Shown here: positions 24,767-24,875 of the stretch, in pieces
Numbering within the stretch: the stretch's first letter is position 1
Layout: each line of letters opens with the position of its first letter
NCBI GenBank assembly: GCA_002785585.1
Contig: PEUI01000049.1
Coordinates: forward strand, 1-24,875
Direction: 5' to 3'
Origin: Lysobacterales bacterium CG02_land_8_20_14_3_00_62_12
GTDB lineage: Bacteria; Pseudomonadota; Gammaproteobacteria; Xanthomonadales; Ahniellaceae
Length of the DNA stretch: 24,875 nt
Notes under the pieces: model-generated
Seen by the model: the letters and a program-made list of their open reading frames with translations, nothing else
What the model was told of the DNA's origin: nothing
Databases searched by the model: none
Program-made: the position numbers and the translations under genes

Positions 24767-24875
24767 GAGATGCGCAGCTTGCCACAACGTAAGCGTCCGG
24801 CCTAGACCATCTTCCGGTCGGCTGCGATCTCTGTTGAACTGGCTTTGGTGTTGGTCGGCGGGGTCCAGTGATGCG

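Noticed and set aside
24223..24875. Integron cassette with attC site around the toxin-antitoxin remnant
   Set aside because: TA modules are common in Xanthomonas-type integrons, but I could not find a convincing pair of attC core sites (GTTRRRY/RYYYAAC) flanking the module.

Overview
The window looks like a high-GC Gammaproteobacterium, most likely from the Xanthomonadales/Lysobacterales (Rhodanobacteraceae-like) side. This is inferred from protein style and not from a marker gene: PlsB, RdgC, an S9B dipeptidyl peptidase, an LpxL-type acyltransferase, secreted proteins with an IPTL-CTERM-like tail or an IFxxGFE tail, and 'GLWxxPxESGWG' repeats in a secreted protease. No tRNA, rRNA, phage, insertion sequence or CRISPR array was seen. 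Genes are densely packed and most lie on the minus strand.

Layout. 65-1790 (-): rdgC followed by a YgjP-like metal-dependent hydrolase gene, ending in a terminator. 1969-2178 (+): a small DUF465/YdcH-like gene, followed by an imperfect intergenic repeat block. 2457-5956 (-): a lipoprotein gene followed by plsB. 5957-6211: an intergenic stretch with a good sigma70-like promoter and a strong intrinsic terminator about 100 nt apart, a candidate small RNA or attenuating leader. 6212-7932 (-): an e(P4)-type acid phosphatase lipoprotein gene translationally coupled (TGATG) to pyrF. 8114-10426 (+): dipeptidyl peptidase IV. 10467-11036 (-): a stand-alone response regulator. 11315-14385 (+): a likely zinc-uptake operon of an outer-membrane porin-like protein, a ZnuA-like binding protein and a ZnuB-like permease. 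It has a Zur-box-like palindrome over its promoter, a terminator after it, and no ATPase gene.

14507-16114 (-): a secreted metzincin protease gene broken by a frameshift and lacking its 5' part, overlapping by GTGA with an IPTL-CTERM-like secreted protein gene. 16167-19238 (-): sixA, a YceI-like secreted protein gene and a phospholipase D/cardiolipin synthase-like lipoprotein gene. 19402-22968 (-): a 1188-residue secreted trypsin-fold (lysyl-endopeptidase-like) protease. 23101-24021 (-): a lipid A acyltransferase (LpxL/HtrB family). 24223-24739 (-): a decayed toxin-antitoxin module in which both genes carry in-frame stops.

Functionally the window mixes envelope biogenesis (plsB, the LpxL-like gene, the PLD family gene), secreted or periplasmic hydrolases, zinc acquisition and housekeeping (pyrF, rdgC). 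The most interesting items are the candidate small RNA or leader at 6030-6137, the ATPase-less zinc operon with its porin, and the two eroding loci (protease/IPTL pair and toxin-antitoxin module).
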